A DNA stretch of 64,000 nucleotides, from positions 1,515,001-1,579,000 of the forward strand of contig JBBBDQ010001451.1 of the NCBI GenBank assembly GCA_037127315.1, given 5' to 3'. Origin of the DNA: Ascarosepion bandense (lineage: Eukaryota; Mollusca; Cephalopoda; Sepiida; Sepiidae). The notes below the pieces were generated by a model. That model saw nothing but the letters and a program-made list of their open reading frames with translations. It did not search any database and was not told the DNA's origin. Shown here in pieces: positions 44,265-55,664 of this stretch (positions within the stretch are counted from its first letter, which is position 1; each line of letters starts with the position of its first letter). Both the position numbers and the translations under genes were made by a program.

Positions 44265-44663
44265 CACTACCGGTCTAAATTATTAGGTCCACCAAGTGTT
44301 TAAAAAAAAATGATGTATTTTACAGTATTTTTTAGTATTTATTGCCAAGTGAATAATTGTAAATGAAAATAGAATGGTTCTTTTGTTAATATTGCACAAT
44401 AACATGTGCATCAAATGAATTTATAAATATTTAATAATTACTTATAATGCAGTTTCGTCAATCAATGAAAGAATAAAAAAAATTGGTGTGATTCGAACGA
44501 ATTCATCTTTGCTGCCTTGCCTTGTAAATTGTTGCAAAGTAATAATGAAAAAAGAACCATTCTATTTTCATTTGGCAATAAATCTTGAAAATATTAAGAA
44601 ATACATCAGAAATACATTTCTTTAAAAAAAACTGGAGTAGCCTAATAATCATGGCCGGTAATG
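44265..44663. mobile_element. Tc1/mariner-type MITE, second copy in opposite orientation
   Basis: TA, then CACTACCGGTCTAAATTATT at the left and AATCATGGCCGGTAATG, then TA at the right. The core (ATGCAGTTTCGTCAATCAAT, AATTGGTGTGATTCG) is the reverse complement of the core of the 10044 copy, while the long inverted ends are shared. 399 bases, non-coding. Confidence 0.82.
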
Positions 44664-44753
44664 TAGATAGCGATAAAATAAAATAAAATAATTTGTTAGT
44701 ATATTTAATTTAATATATATCAATAAAGAATTCTTATCTCGCATATCGTATAA

Positions 44754-44756
<3 letters not shown>

Positions 44757-44815
<59 letters not shown>

Positions 44816-44831
44816 TGTGTGTGTGTGTGTT
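44757..44831. repeat. (TA)n(GT)n microsatellite
   Basis: About 54 bases of TA followed by GT repeats. Confidence 0.97.
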
Positions 44832-45089
44832 TAAGCAGGAATCCCTCTTCTATGCAATTTCTGTTACAGACGGCTGACAAGGTGCAGTGATTAAGTATTT
44901 TATTTAATGTTTTTGTGTTAGTATAAGTGTTTTCGTTTCTGGAAAAAAGTGTAGAAAACTGTCCAACCTTTCTGCATATTTCCACTATTCTTTTAACCAC
45001 CTTTAAGGACGATTTTAAATTTTATGTTAAAGTGAATATTTTGGCTGTTTATGGATGTGTCTGAAACTAAAAAAAATATTTCATAATCA

Positions 45090-46466
45090 AGACACAGTCA
45101 GCACATTGTGGAAGAGTTAATGTATCTGTTAGATTTATGTTTATTATTATTAGGGATTTCGTTGTCTTAATCTTTTTTCCTCTAGATGAGGTTATTTCAC
45201 TTGTATTTTCTACTAGAATATTTCGGGTGGAATCTGGTACAATTTTGTGGGTATTTAAATGAGACCTATGGAGCTATTGTCTGTTATGTGTAGCGTAAGT
45301 AGTCTAGATAAGCATGTAGTAGAACGACCAATGTAAATATTTGTGAGTTTGATTTCATCAGGAAAGCAGCTAGTTTTGATGGTCATTTGAAATCGTAAAT
45401 AATATTGGTTCTTTGTAGTTTTGACTTTGCGGGTGTGTTGTTATCTGTGTTGATAAGATTAGCTGTTTATAAAAATACTAGCAGTATAGCCCGGCGTTGC
45501 TCGGGTGTAATGAAAGCTTTAAAACTAATCCATGGTTCTGGAGCTCAGACTCTTTGGACGTTGGCACGAAATACTAAAATGTTTCCAGTGAAAATCGAAA
45601 CCGTAGACTGAAAAAAAACTGAATGAATGTAAGTCAAATTTTGATTTCCTGGTATCGATTTATATATATATTATCGATTTTCTGCACCATTTTAAGAACT
45701 GCAACCTTGAAACTTCTGAATATCTTTTCTTATGCCTTTGTGTATGAGTGTATCAAATTTGATTAAAATCGGACCACTCCGGCTATAATCCGATTTTTTC
45801 GATTATCGATTATCGATTTTCAATATCTATTGGGCGAACCTCGACACAAGATCTTGCTAAGAACACTCGCAGACGCTTATAGTACAACTGTGCAAATTTT
45901 CCAGAAAATCAGTTCAGCCATTTCGGAGTCTATACGTAACGGATACACACACAAACACACACACAAAGTTCCATTTATAAATAAATTTAGATCAAGGTGG
46001 CAAGCGTTTCTGCGAGTTGGATTTTTGTATAATGAAGTGGTGAATGTGTTATTACTGAATTCTACGAGAACGTCTAAGAATGACAGTTTATTTTTGTTGA
46101 CTAGCTAAAGTTAAGGACAAAGTTTTTTCGACTGTCGATTTGAGATTATCAATTTATTGATGTTCGCTAAAATAGCAAAACCGTTGACATAGTGGGCCAT
46201 AAATTATTTAGAGAATCACAGTCCGAGAGAATTTCTCATCATAACACTACTTGTTTCGGTGCATATATTGCCATTATTTTCGTAAAATGGGATTTTAATT
46301 GCGGAGGCATACAATTTTTTATGATATTATATTTGACGGGTGGAGGTGGAATGGAATTATTTTTATACACGGAGTTAAGGATTATGTCAATAGTTTGATC
46401 GACGGCGTCATTTGTAAATAAAATTTCAAGGACCAGTGACGCTAAAAGACTTTGGTTTGGTTGCAT
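45090..46466 (-). pseudogene. Penelope-like element remnant, RT and GIY-YIG parts, split by another element
   Basis: From the right leftward: LFTNDAVDQTIDIILNSVYK and NNSIPPPPVKYNI (RT, 46239-46466), YVNGFAILANI (position of the YVDD catalytic motif, now YVNG, about 46170), NKLSFLDVLVEFSNNTFTTS and LYKNPTRRN (about 46010-46080). Then comes a GC-hairpin element at 45474-45992, then SCFPDEIKLTNIYIGRSTTC and the GIY-YIG-type sequence at 45190-45375. This is the Penelope-like order: RT, then GIY-YIG endonuclease. Stops throughout. A further upstream fragment may lie at 47160-47300 (NKLITSNNAYVSSF-like), cut off by the element at 46612-47150. Confidence 0.65.
45474..45992 (+). mobile_element. GC-hairpin element (Helentron/HINE-like or SINE-like), full length
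   Basis: Head CTAGCAGTATAGCCCGGCGT then TGCTCGGGTGTAATGAAAGC, where GCCCGGCGTTGCTCGGG can fold on itself. Body: TGGACGTTGGCACGAAA, TGTAGTCTA-like sequence, ATTATCGATTTTCTGCACCA, AAAATCGGACCACTCC, CCTCGACACAAGATC, GTTCAGCCATTTCGGAGTCT. Then a (CA)n tract and AAAGTTCCATTTATAAATAA ATTTAGAT at the 3' end. Non-coding. It splits a Penelope-like pseudogene. Copies: 54931 (full), 14785 (5'-truncated), 46612 (minus). Confidence 0.8.
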
Positions 46467-46611
46467 TGTTTTTTTTTAAGGAATTCGTGACTTGACGTGA
46501 TGCTATCATTGGAAAGTAGATATGGAATAATGATATCGTTAAAGAAAATTTGACAGCTCGTAGTTTGAAGAATGGAAAATGATCAGTCGTAGTTGGCATC
46601 CATTTTTTTAA

Positions 46612-47150
46612 ATATCTAAACTCATTTATAAATGGAACTTTGTCTCTGTGTGTGTATGTGTGTGTGTGTGTGCGTGTCTTTGTGCGTGTGTGCGTCCATC
46701 ACCTATACATTCCGACACGGCTGATCCGATTTTCTCGAAAATTTACACAGTTGTACTGTAAGCGTCTGCTAGTGTTCTTAGCTCGGTTTAGTGTCGAGGT
46801 ACCACAGACAAATATCGAAAATCGAAATAATCGGGTTATAGAATGAGTGGTCCGATTTTAATCAAGTTTGATACACCCATATACAAAGACATAAGAAACG
46901 ATATTCGGAAGTTTCAAGGTTGCAGTTCTTACAGTAGTGCATAAAATCGATAATATATATATATAACGCACGATGTTTGTGTGTGTATCTGTTTATCTGT
47001 CTGTATGTCCTTTATCGAAATCCACAATTTTTATCCGATTCTCACCAAGCTTCACACACATATTCTTTATGCTGAGTCTGAGTTCCATGAACATGGATTA
47101 TTTTTAAAGCTTTCATTTCACCCGAGCAACGCTGGGCTATACTGCTATAA
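46612..47150 (-). mobile_element. GC-hairpin element, minus strand
   Basis: Left end ATATCTAAACTCATTTATAA then ATGGAACTTTGT, a GT-rich tract, GGCTGATCCGATTTTCTCG, AGTGTCGAGGTACCACAG, GGTCCGATTTTAATCAAGTT and GATATTCGGAAGTTTCAAGG. The right end TTTCATTTCACCCGAGCAAC then GCTGGGCTATACTGCTAT is the head. The 5' third (46970-47110) differs from the other copies, so it is a subfamily variant. Confidence 0.78.
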
Positions 47151-47713
47151 GTATCTTGGATTGCAGTCTCTAATAATTTTGCAGATTTTGAATGAAGAAA
47201 CATAGGCATTGTTTGACGTTATCAATTTGTTGACGAACCCTTTAGAGTATCTGAGGTTTTTGTTTAATTTGGTCAATTCAAATCAGTCATCGATAAAGTG
47301 TTTTAATTCTTATGGGAATCGGCCTTGTCCAAAATAACCCGTGTTGTGGTGAATCTTCGTCGCCAAGTTGTTGTGGCCTGTTTGTACCAGGAAAAAGACA
47401 CGGAAACAAGAAGGTAGGTTCAAAATGTATCAGAATAAGAAGATCATATATGCAATTAAGGGTGTTAGTAATCAGCAAAATAGAAGTATACGTCGGACTG
47501 TATAGTTACGCTGCGTCTCGACTGCCTCATGTCTGTCTCTAGATTCTCACACGACTGCCTCTTAGCTGCGTCACCAAAAGTCACGAAAGTTAGTATTTTT
47601 TGACGGAGAAAGAGTCCATTCCTATAGATAGGGCACCAGAACAGCGTGTTAGATTAGACGGCTCGTCTGGTGACGATATTAAATTTGCTTTCTAATTCAT
47701 TTTCAACGGCTTA
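47151..47713. other. No firm feature; possible Penelope-like scrap
   Basis: Minus-strand sequence at 47160-47280 can be read as SKGFVNKLITSNNAYVSSF, weakly similar to the region just before the LFTN motif of Penelope-like RTs, and it points the same way as the remnant at 45090-46466. The rest has no assignment. Confidence 0.3.
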
Positions 47714-47717
47714 GTTT

Positions 47718-48233
47718 TGTTGTATACCAATAAACAGACAAACACGGGGGTATATATAAAAATATATATTATATTTTTATTAAAGACGATGGACCGTGTC
47801 GCCTAGGAACAAAGAGTGAGAGAGCGCTCTTCCAAGGTTGACAGGGGTGACGATGGGAGTGTACTTCTCTCTGCTTAGCTCGTCTAGCTTCTTCTTCGAC
47901 TTCTCGAGACTTCTGGTCTTGTCTGGCTTTCTGCCTAGACTGCCTGTCGAGCCTGACTCCTGTCGAGCCTGACTCCTGTCGAGGCTGACTGGGACTCGAC
48001 TTCTCTTCTACTGTCGACTTCTGGAGACTCGTCTGTGACTTCTTGTTTCAAGGCCTTTATATATCTTCCAAGTTTTGCCTCGATTCGCGACGCCTACTCG
48101 ACGCCTACGTAATTTCTCAGAGTCACTTCCGCATCTGTCGGAAATAGGGTCAAACAAACATCCGTTCCTTTCAATGACCGGAAACACCCACGCTTCATCG
48201 CCTTCTTCGGTCGGGCCAGATTATTATATTACA
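47718..48233 (-). mobile_element. Solo LTR, family LTR-1
   Basis: 516 bases. In reverse complement it starts TGTAATATAATAATCTGGCC and ends GGTATACAACA. GTTT at 47714-47717 and 48234-48237 is the 4-bp target duplication. It is longer than the 39010 copy partly because of a short tandem run (GACTCCTGTCGAGCCT repeated) at about 47945-47990. AATAAAAATATAA-type poly(A) signal near 47770-47780. The 5' end matches the 61679 copy better than the 39010 copy. Confidence 0.92.
48054..48065 (-). promoter_or_regulatory. TATA box in LTR-1 copy
   Basis: GATATATAAAGGCC on the minus strand, same relative place as in the other copies. Confidence 0.6.
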
Positions 48234-48292
48234 GTTTTACTATGCTATAATATGCTAACAACAGCATCAGGTTTGTTGTTAGGATATTTTTT

Positions 48293-49015
48293 TTCATAAT
48301 CATTATCACCCCGGATGAGTTAACTGAGTCACTAGAAACTCATGAGGTTACATGGTGTGTAAGAATTAGGAACTGAAACATTAATAGTGAGTATAAAGAG
48401 AAGAGAGTAACCAGGAGAACAGTAGATCGAGATTGACATTGCATTTAAATTTGTGAAGACTAAGGTTGCATGAAAAACAGGGAGCTGGAAATAAGCTTTG
48501 GGGAAGAAGCTATTAGCATAAAACTTACGGCTACATCTAGCCAGCTTAACTGTAAATTGATGAGTTTTTTTCTAGCCAGGCTAGCATTGCTTTTAAATTC
48601 ATGAAGTCTAGGTGCATAGCGAAGAGCTCATCTGAAAAATTACCATGAATGTATTTATAGAAAAAGCAAAGGGAGGGTATGTTACGTCGATGGGTGAGTG
48701 ACTGAGGCCGAGCTGCCAGATCAGGACCAGCAATATTGGTGATTTTTTATTTCTTATGAAGGATATCAAGGTAAATAGCCGGAGAACTAGACCATATGTG
48801 TCAGCAATATTCTAACCATAGACAAATGGTAAACTTATAGATATGCAAGATAAATTCTGGAAAGAAAAAGCGCTGTGGACCGATTTTATTATCAGTTAAT
48901 CTAACAAACGATTCAATACTGTCTTTCCAATTTCTTTCAGCTGTTAAGGTAGGCCTGCGAAACAGCAACGAGTCAAGCAACTGAAGGCCAACATGAGCCA
49001 TGCTGACTGAAGAGA
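48293..49015 (-). mobile_element. LINE-J copy, old and strongly diverged
   Basis: From the right: LLDSLLFRRPTLTAERNWKD and SIESFVRLTDNKIG (thumb), FFFPEFILHIYKFTICLWLE YC, then decayed DLAARPQSLTHRRN and LCFFYKYIHG at about 48650-48720. The left end ATAATCATTATCACCCCGGA and GGTTACATGG is a diverged tail. It borders the 108-bp satellite on its right. Confidence 0.75.
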
Positions 49016-49089
49016 GAGAGGCGTCAGTTATTATTCTATAATAATATCCTCACAAATCATGGATTAAAATACAATTAATAAGAGTGCTT

Positions 49090-52000
49090 GACTATATTCC
49101 TGAGATGAGGTAGTATTTATAGTATTTAAATTATTCGGACTATTGTCCTCATCTTTGTAGCTATTTGTACAACGTTTAATAATAGATCATTCTATTTGTC
49201 TATATTTCTGAGATGAGGTAGTATTTACAGTATTTACATTATTCGGATTATTGTCCTTATCTTTGTTGCCATTTGTACGATGTTAAATAATAGATCATTC
49301 TATTTGTCTATATTTCTGAGATGTGGTAGTATTTACAGTATTTACATTATTTGGACTATTGTCCTCATCTTTGTTGCCATTTGTACGACGTTAAACAATA
49401 GATCATTCTATTAGTCTATAGTTCTGAGATGAGGTAGTATTTACAGTATTTACATTATTCGGACTATTGTCCCCATCTTCGTTGCCATTTGTACGACGTT
49501 TAATAATAGATCATTCTATTTGTCTATATTTCTGGGATGAGGTAGTATTTATAGTATTTAAATTATTCGGACTATTGTCCTCATCTTTGTAGCTATTTGA
49601 ACGACGTTTAATAATAGATCATTCCATTTGTCTATATTTCTGAGATGAGGTAGTATTTACAGTATTTACATTATTCGGACTATTGTCCTCATCTTTGTAG
49701 CTATTTGTACGACGTTTAATAATAGATCATTCTATTTGTCTATATTTCTGAGATGAGGTAGTATTTACAGTATTTACATTATTCGGACTATTGTCCTCAT
49801 CTACGTTGAACATTTGTACGACGTTAAATAATAGATCATTCTATTTGTCGATATTTCTGAGATGTGGTAGTATTTACAGTATTTACATTATTCGGACTAT
49901 TGTCCTCATCTTTGTTGCCATTTGTACGACGTTAAACAATAGATCATTCTATTAGTCTATAGTTCTGAGATGAGGTAGTATTTACAGTATTTACATTATT
50001 CGGACTATTGTCCCCATCTTCGTTGCCATTTGTACGACGTTTAATAATAGATCATTCTATTTGTCTATATTTCTGGGATGAGGTAGTATTTATAGTATTT
50101 AAATTATTCGGACTATTGTCCTCATCTTTGTAGCTATTTGTACGACGTTTAATAATAGATCATTCTATTTGTCTATATTTCTGAGATGAGGTAGTATTTA
50201 CAGTATTTACATTATTCGGACTATTGTCCTCATCTTTGTAGCTATTTGTACGACGTTTAATAATAGATCATTCTATTTGTCTATATTTCTGAGATGAGGT
50301 AATATTTACAGTATTTACATTATTCGGACTATTGTCCTCATCTACGTTGCCATTTGTACGACGTTAAATAATAGATCATTCTATTTGTCTATATTCTGAG
50401 ATGAGATAGTATTTACAGTATTTACATTATTTGGACTATTGTCCTCATCTTTGTTGCCATTTGTACGACGTTAAACAATAGATCATTCTATTAGTCTATA
50501 GTTCTGAGATGAGGTAGTATTTACAGTATTTACATTATTCGGACTATTGTCCCCATCTTCGTTGCCATTAGTACGACGTTTATTAATAGATCATTCTATT
50601 TGTCTATATTTCTGGGATGAGGTAGTATTTATAGTATTTAAATTATTCGGACTATTGTCCTCATCTTTGTAGCTATTTGTACGACGTTTAATAATAGATC
50701 ATTCTATTTGTATATATTTCTGAGATGAGGTAATATTTACAGTATTTACATTATTCGGACTATTGTGCTCATCTACGTTGCCATTTGTACGACGTTAAAT
50801 AATAGATCATTCTATTTGTCTATATTTCTGAGATGTGGTAGTATTTACAGTATTTACATTATTTGGACTATTGTCCTCATCTTTGTTGCCATTTGTACGA
50901 CGTTAAACAATAGATCATTCTATTAGTCTATAGTTCTGAGATGAGGTAGTATTTACAGTATTTACATTATTCGGACTATTGTCCCCATCTTCGTTGCCAT
51001 TTGTACGACGTTTAATAATAGATCATTCTATTTGTCTATATTTCTGGGATGAGGTAGTATTTATAGTATTTAAATTATTCGGACTATTGTCCTCATCTTT
51101 GTAGCTATTTGTACGACGTTTAATAATAGATCATTCTATTTGTCTATATTTCTGAGATGAGGTAGTATTTACAGTATTTACATTATTCGGACTATTGTCC
51201 TCATCTACGTTGCCATTTGTACGACGTTAAATAATAGATCATTCTATTTGTCTATATTTCTGAGATGTGGTAGTATTTACAGTATTTACATTATTTGGAC
51301 TATTGTCCTCATCTTTGTTGCCATTTGTACGACGTTAAACAATAGATCATTCTATTAGTCTATAGTTCTAAGATGAGGTAGTATTTACAGTATTTACATT
51401 ATTCGGACTATTGTCCCCATCTTCGTTGCCATTTGTACGACGTTTATTAATAGATCATTCTATTTGTCTATATTTCTGGGATGAGTTAGTATTTATAGTA
51501 TTTAAATTATTCGGACTATTGTCCTCATCTTTGTAGCTATTTGTACGACGTTTAATAATAGATCATTCTATTTGTCTATATTTCTGAGATGAGGTAGTAT
51601 TTACAGTATTTACATTATTCGGACTATTGTCCTCATCTACGTTGCCATTTGTACGACGTTAAATAATAGATCATTCTATTTGTCTATATTTCTGAGATGT
51701 GGTAGTATTTACAGTATTTACATTATTTCGACTATTGTCCTCATCTTTGTTGAAATTTGTACGACGTTAAACAATACATCATTATATTAGTCTATAGTTC
51801 TGAGATGAGGTAGTATTTACAGTATTTACATTATTCGGACTATTTTCCCCATCTTCGTTGCCATTTGTACGACGTTTAATAATAGATCATTCCATTTGTC
51901 TATCATTCTGGGATGAGGTAGTATTTATAGTATTTAAATTATTCGGACTATTGTCCTCATCTTTGTAGCTATTTGTACGACGTTTAATAATAGATCATTC

Positions 52001-52848
52001 TATTTGTCTATATTTCTGAGATGAGGTAGTATTTACAGTATTTACATTATTCGGACTATTGTCCTCATCTACGTTGCCATTTGTACGACGTTAAATAATA
52101 GATCATTCTATTTGTCTATATTTCTGAGATGTGGTAGTATTTACAGTATTTACATTATTTGGACTATTGTCCTCATCTTTGTTGCCATTTGTACGACGTT
52201 AAACAATAGATCATTCTATTAGTCTATAGTTCTGAGATGAGGTAGTATTTACAGTATTTACATTACTCGGACTATTGTCCCCATCTTCGTTGCCATTTGT
52301 ACGACGTTTATTAATAGATCATTCTATTTGTCTATGTTTCTGGGATGAGGTAGTATTTATAGTATTTAAATTATTCGGACTATTGTCCTCATCTTTGTAG
52401 CTATTTGTACGACGTTTAATAATAGATCATTCTATTTGTCTATATTTCTGAGATGAGGTAGTAATTACAGTATTTACATTATTCGGACTATTGTCCACAT
52501 CTACGTTGCCATTTGTACGACGTTAAATAATAGATCATTCTATTTGTCTATATTTCTGAGATGTGGTAGTATTTACAGTATTTACATTATTTGGACTATT
52601 GTCCTCATCTTTGTTGCCATTTGTACGATGTTAAACAATAGATCATTCTATTAGTCTATAGTTCTGAGATGAGGTAGTATTTACAGTATTTACATTATTC
52701 GGACTATAGTCCTAATCTTTGTTGCCATTTGTACGACGTTTAATAATTGATCATTGTATTTGTCTATATTTCTGAGATGAGGTAGTATTTACAGTATTTA
52801 CATTATTCTGACTATTGTCCTCATCTTGCAATTTGTACGACGTTTTGG
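49090..52848. repeat. 108-bp satellite, 35 units, with 4-mer and 5-mer higher-order structure
   Basis: The GAGATGAGGTAGTATTT anchor recurs every 108 bases from 49102 to 52774 with only rare one-base shifts. Four unit types are distinguishable. A: CTGGGATGAGG, TTTATAGTATTTAAATT, TTTGTAGC. B: CATCTACGTTGCC, GTTAAATAAT. C: GATGTGG, TTATTTGGACT, TTAAACAAT. D: GTCCCCATCTTCG. A fifth type, A', has TTTGTAGC but TTACAG. From 49534 the order is A-A'-B-C-D twice (540 bases each), then A-B-C-D from 50614 (A at 50614, 51046, 51478, 51910 and 52342; 432 bases each). Confidence 0.97.
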
Positions 52849-53382
52849 TCGTTTTACGCTCCGACCAAGCATAGTGCTGAACCAGTAATACGAAGTTCCA
52901 GAGAAAACCATTTGTGTCAAAACTTGCAATATGAGCTCTGGTAAAAAATATTAAAGAAAACCATTAACATAAAAAATACTAGCGAAAACCATTAACATCG
53001 AAAATTGCAATATGAGCTCTGGTAAAAATACTAGAGAAAACCATTAATATAAAAATACTAGAGAAAAGCTTTAACATAAAAAATTGTAATATGATCTCTG
53101 GTAAAAAAAAGGTTTACTGGACATCAGGTTTATACGACCCAAAAATTCAGTTGTTCTTGTCTTTAAGGACATGGTACAGTGTATATAGACTTTGGTTTGT
53201 TCTTGACTTGACTCTTAGAGTTGTGAGTTCAATACCAAGCGACAGTGATTTGCAAGGTTAGAGGGAGATATCGAAGCATTACGCAAGGAATAAAGTTCCT
53301 ATGTCTTCAGTGTTAGCAATAAAGGGTTCGGTTCGAAATTCCTAGCACCCGAAGAATTCCGAAGCGTACAACGGTTGAAACG
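52849..53382. other. Spacer between direct and inverted satellite ends, with short tandem repeats
   Basis: At 52905-53110, GAGAAAACCATTAACATAAA and GCAATATGAGCTCTGGTAAA recur three times in an irregular tandem. The rest (GGTCGTTTTACGCTCCGACC, itself palindromic, at the left; CCGAAGCGTACAACGGTTGA at the right) looks like the ends of a dispersed repeat, but I cannot name it. No open frame. Confidence 0.5.
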
Positions 53383-53436
53383 TCGTACAAATTGCAACAA
53401 AGATGAGGACAATAGTCCGAATACTGTAATCATAAT
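53383..53436 (-). repeat. Inverted remnant of the 108-bp satellite unit
   Basis: ACGTCGTACAAATTGCAACA, AAGATGAGGACAATAGTCCG and AATACTGTAA are the reverse complement of the unit. It shares the odd TTGCAATTTG spelling with the last unit of the array at about 52827, so the two ends face each other across 530 bases. Confidence 0.85.
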
Positions 53437-53796
53437 ACACCTATCATGCAAACAATGTAATATATACACAAAAAATTATCATAACAATATTTATTTCACT
53501 CCGTTTCCGATCTAAATGATAAGTACGTTTGTATATATGAGATCAAATTGAGGATTGTATTCGCTTTAAATCCATTACTATCTTAGATCGAATGTTTAAC
53601 ATTTTTAATCAAGTGCTTTAAACTTTGAATTTGAACATATATTTTCAATATAATTTATCTTTTTTAATTTTTGTTGAAGTCGCAATACCTTAACATTTCG
53701 ATCTCCCGCTGCATATCTCACTTCCCTTGTTTGCAATAATAACAATCCCTTCATACAATCAGATTATACTGGTGTTCTCTTGCGTTGTTACTTTTT
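53437..53796. other. No recognised feature, A+T-rich
   Basis: No open frame or repeat partner. Confidence 0.45.
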
Positions 53797-53945
53797 TATA
53801 TTTATATCACCCCAAGCAAGGCGGTAACGCCACTGATGTGCAAGGGGCTACATAAGAGTGAGAACATTAGAAAAGAGAAAACCGGAAACCGCATCCTAAA
53901 CAGGAAACAAGGGATGAGCCTCTTCACCTGTTCAATAGATGTGGG
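53797..53945 (-). mobile_element. LINE-J 3' end, left member of a head-to-head pair
   Basis: ATATCACCCCAAGCAAGGCG, GTAACGCCACTGATGTGCAA and GGGGCTACATAAGAGTGAG are the tail in reverse complement, then ACAAGGGATGAGCCTCTTCA and CCTGTTCAATAG. The mirrored copy is at 54435-54609. Confidence 0.85.
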
Positions 53946-54059
53946 TGGAGTGTGAACCGGGCGATAGTTTAGTCTATCTACTACTTGTTTAGTTAAAAAA
54001 AAACAAATAGAAATCAATTTATTTTACTTATTATTAATGATTTAATGTTCAAACCACTG

Positions 54060-54350
54060 AAAGTAATTCTTCGCCTATTCAAATTAATCTTCCTACTACT
54101 CAAATTAATCTCCCTGCCAATTCAAATTAATCTTCTGACCGGTCGAATTAATCTCCCGCCAATTCAAATTAATCTTCTGACCGGTCGAATTAATCTCCCG
54201 CCAATTCAAATTAATCTTCTGACCGGTCGAATTAATCTCCCGCCGATTCAAATTAATCTTCTGACCGGTCGAATTAATCTCCCGCCAATTCAAATTAATC
54301 TTCTGACCGGTCGAATTAATCTCAATACCACTCAAATTAATCTAAAATTC
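54060..54350. repeat. 42-bp minisatellite (two 21-bp halves), open on both strands
   Basis: Alternates ATTAATCTCCCGCCAATTCA-A and ATTAATCTTCTGACCGGTCG-A; about five full 42-bp units with diverged 21-bp units outside. As 21 is a multiple of three, the plus strand reads INLPPIQ and INLLTGR heptads in a 110-codon frame, and the minus strand EINSTGQ and KINLNWR heptads in a 76-codon frame. No evidence of translation. Confidence 0.95.
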
Positions 54351-54434
54351 ATTGAAAAAACAATCAGAAATTTATAAATCATTGACTAGTTACACCCCAA
54401 CTGGGAGATCCTGACATGCGATGCACCTCTTGTA

Positions 54435-54580
54435 GTAGTCTATTGAACAGGTGAAGAGGCTCATCCCTTGTTCCCTGTTTAGGATGTGGTTCCCGGCTTT
54501 CCCTTTTCCAATCTTTTCACTCTTATATAGCCCCCTGCGCTTCAGTAGCATTACCGCCTTGCTCGTGGTGATACGATTAC

Positions 54581-54609
<29 letters not shown>
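54435..54609 (+). mobile_element. LINE-J 3' end, right member of a head-to-head pair
   Basis: TCTATTGAACAGGTGAAGAG, GCTCATCCCTTGTTCCCTGT, then CCCCCTGCGCTTCAGTAGCA, CGCCTTGCTCGTGGTGATAC and about 30 A. The long A-run suggests a fairly recent insertion. About 85-90% alike, by eye, to the inverted copy at 53797-53945. Confidence 0.88.
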
Positions 54610-54612
<3 letters not shown>

Positions 54613-54930
54613 GTGCACCACATTGTTGTACCTCGCGAGGCACTTGGCCATAGTAGACATCAGAATAGCATTATCAATTAAACTTTCGACCTCAGTCTGT
54701 GTTGCACATTCGACACCTCCTCAGGTGGTTGCTGTACCATCTGGTCAAATGTTGACGCAATGTTGTCATTTTACATGCGCCCTCGTGGATGACCACAATA
54801 GCTTAATGGGGTTGAGCGCGCAAATACAGGGGCGGGGTCAAGCGTACTATAGATTAATTTGACTCGGTAGAAGATTAATTTAACAGGGAAAAAGTGTCAA
54901 TATTTTTCTTCACCAGCATATCTATATACA
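54610..54930. other. No firm feature
   Basis: A 79-codon plus-strand frame at 54623-54862 has no known domain. At about 54850-54885, GATTAATTTGACTCGGTAGA and GATTAATTTAACAGG look like two 21-bp units of the neighbouring minisatellite in reverse orientation. Confidence 0.4.
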
Positions 54931-55318
54931 TGACTAGCAGTGTAACCCTGCGTTGCTCGGGTGTAATGAAAGCTTTAAAACTAGTCCATGGTCCTGGAGC
55001 TCAGTCTCTTTGGACGTTGGCACGAAAGACTAAAAAGCAATAGTTGTTTCCAGTTCAAGCGAAACTGTAGACTGAAAGAAAAATGAATGGATGTAAGTCA
55101 AATTTTGATTTCCTAGTACCGATATCAAATAAGTTTGTTCGTCGCAAACTGAATTTTGTAGGCTAAATATGTCCTCTGAGTAAATAGTATCATGGCTGAC
55201 ACTAAGAACTACAATTATATCTACTTAGAGCCAAACCCGAAGCAATAACTAAAATAAAAGGGCTGAAAAAAAAAATAGACATACAGGCAGATAAACAGAC
55301 ACACACACAAACAGCTTG

Positions 55319-55357
<39 letters not shown>

Positions 55358-55611
55358 ATTTTCTGCACTATTGTAAGAACTTCAACCTTGAAACTTCTGA
55401 ATATTTCTTATGTCTTTGTCTATGAGTGTATCAAATTTGATTAAAATCGGACCACTCCTTCTATAACCCGATTTTTTCGATTATCGATTTTCAATGTTTA
55501 TCGGGGGTACCTCGACACAAAACCTAGCGAAGAACACTCACAGACGCTTATAGCACAACTGTGTAAATTTTCAAGAAAATCAGTTCAGCCGTTTCGGAGT
55601 CTATAGGTAAC

Positions 55612-55664
<53 letters not shown>

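Noticed and set aside
54045..54377. 110-codon heptad-repeat protein
   Set aside because: A 21-bp-periodic minisatellite is open on both strands by arithmetic; no independent coding evidence.
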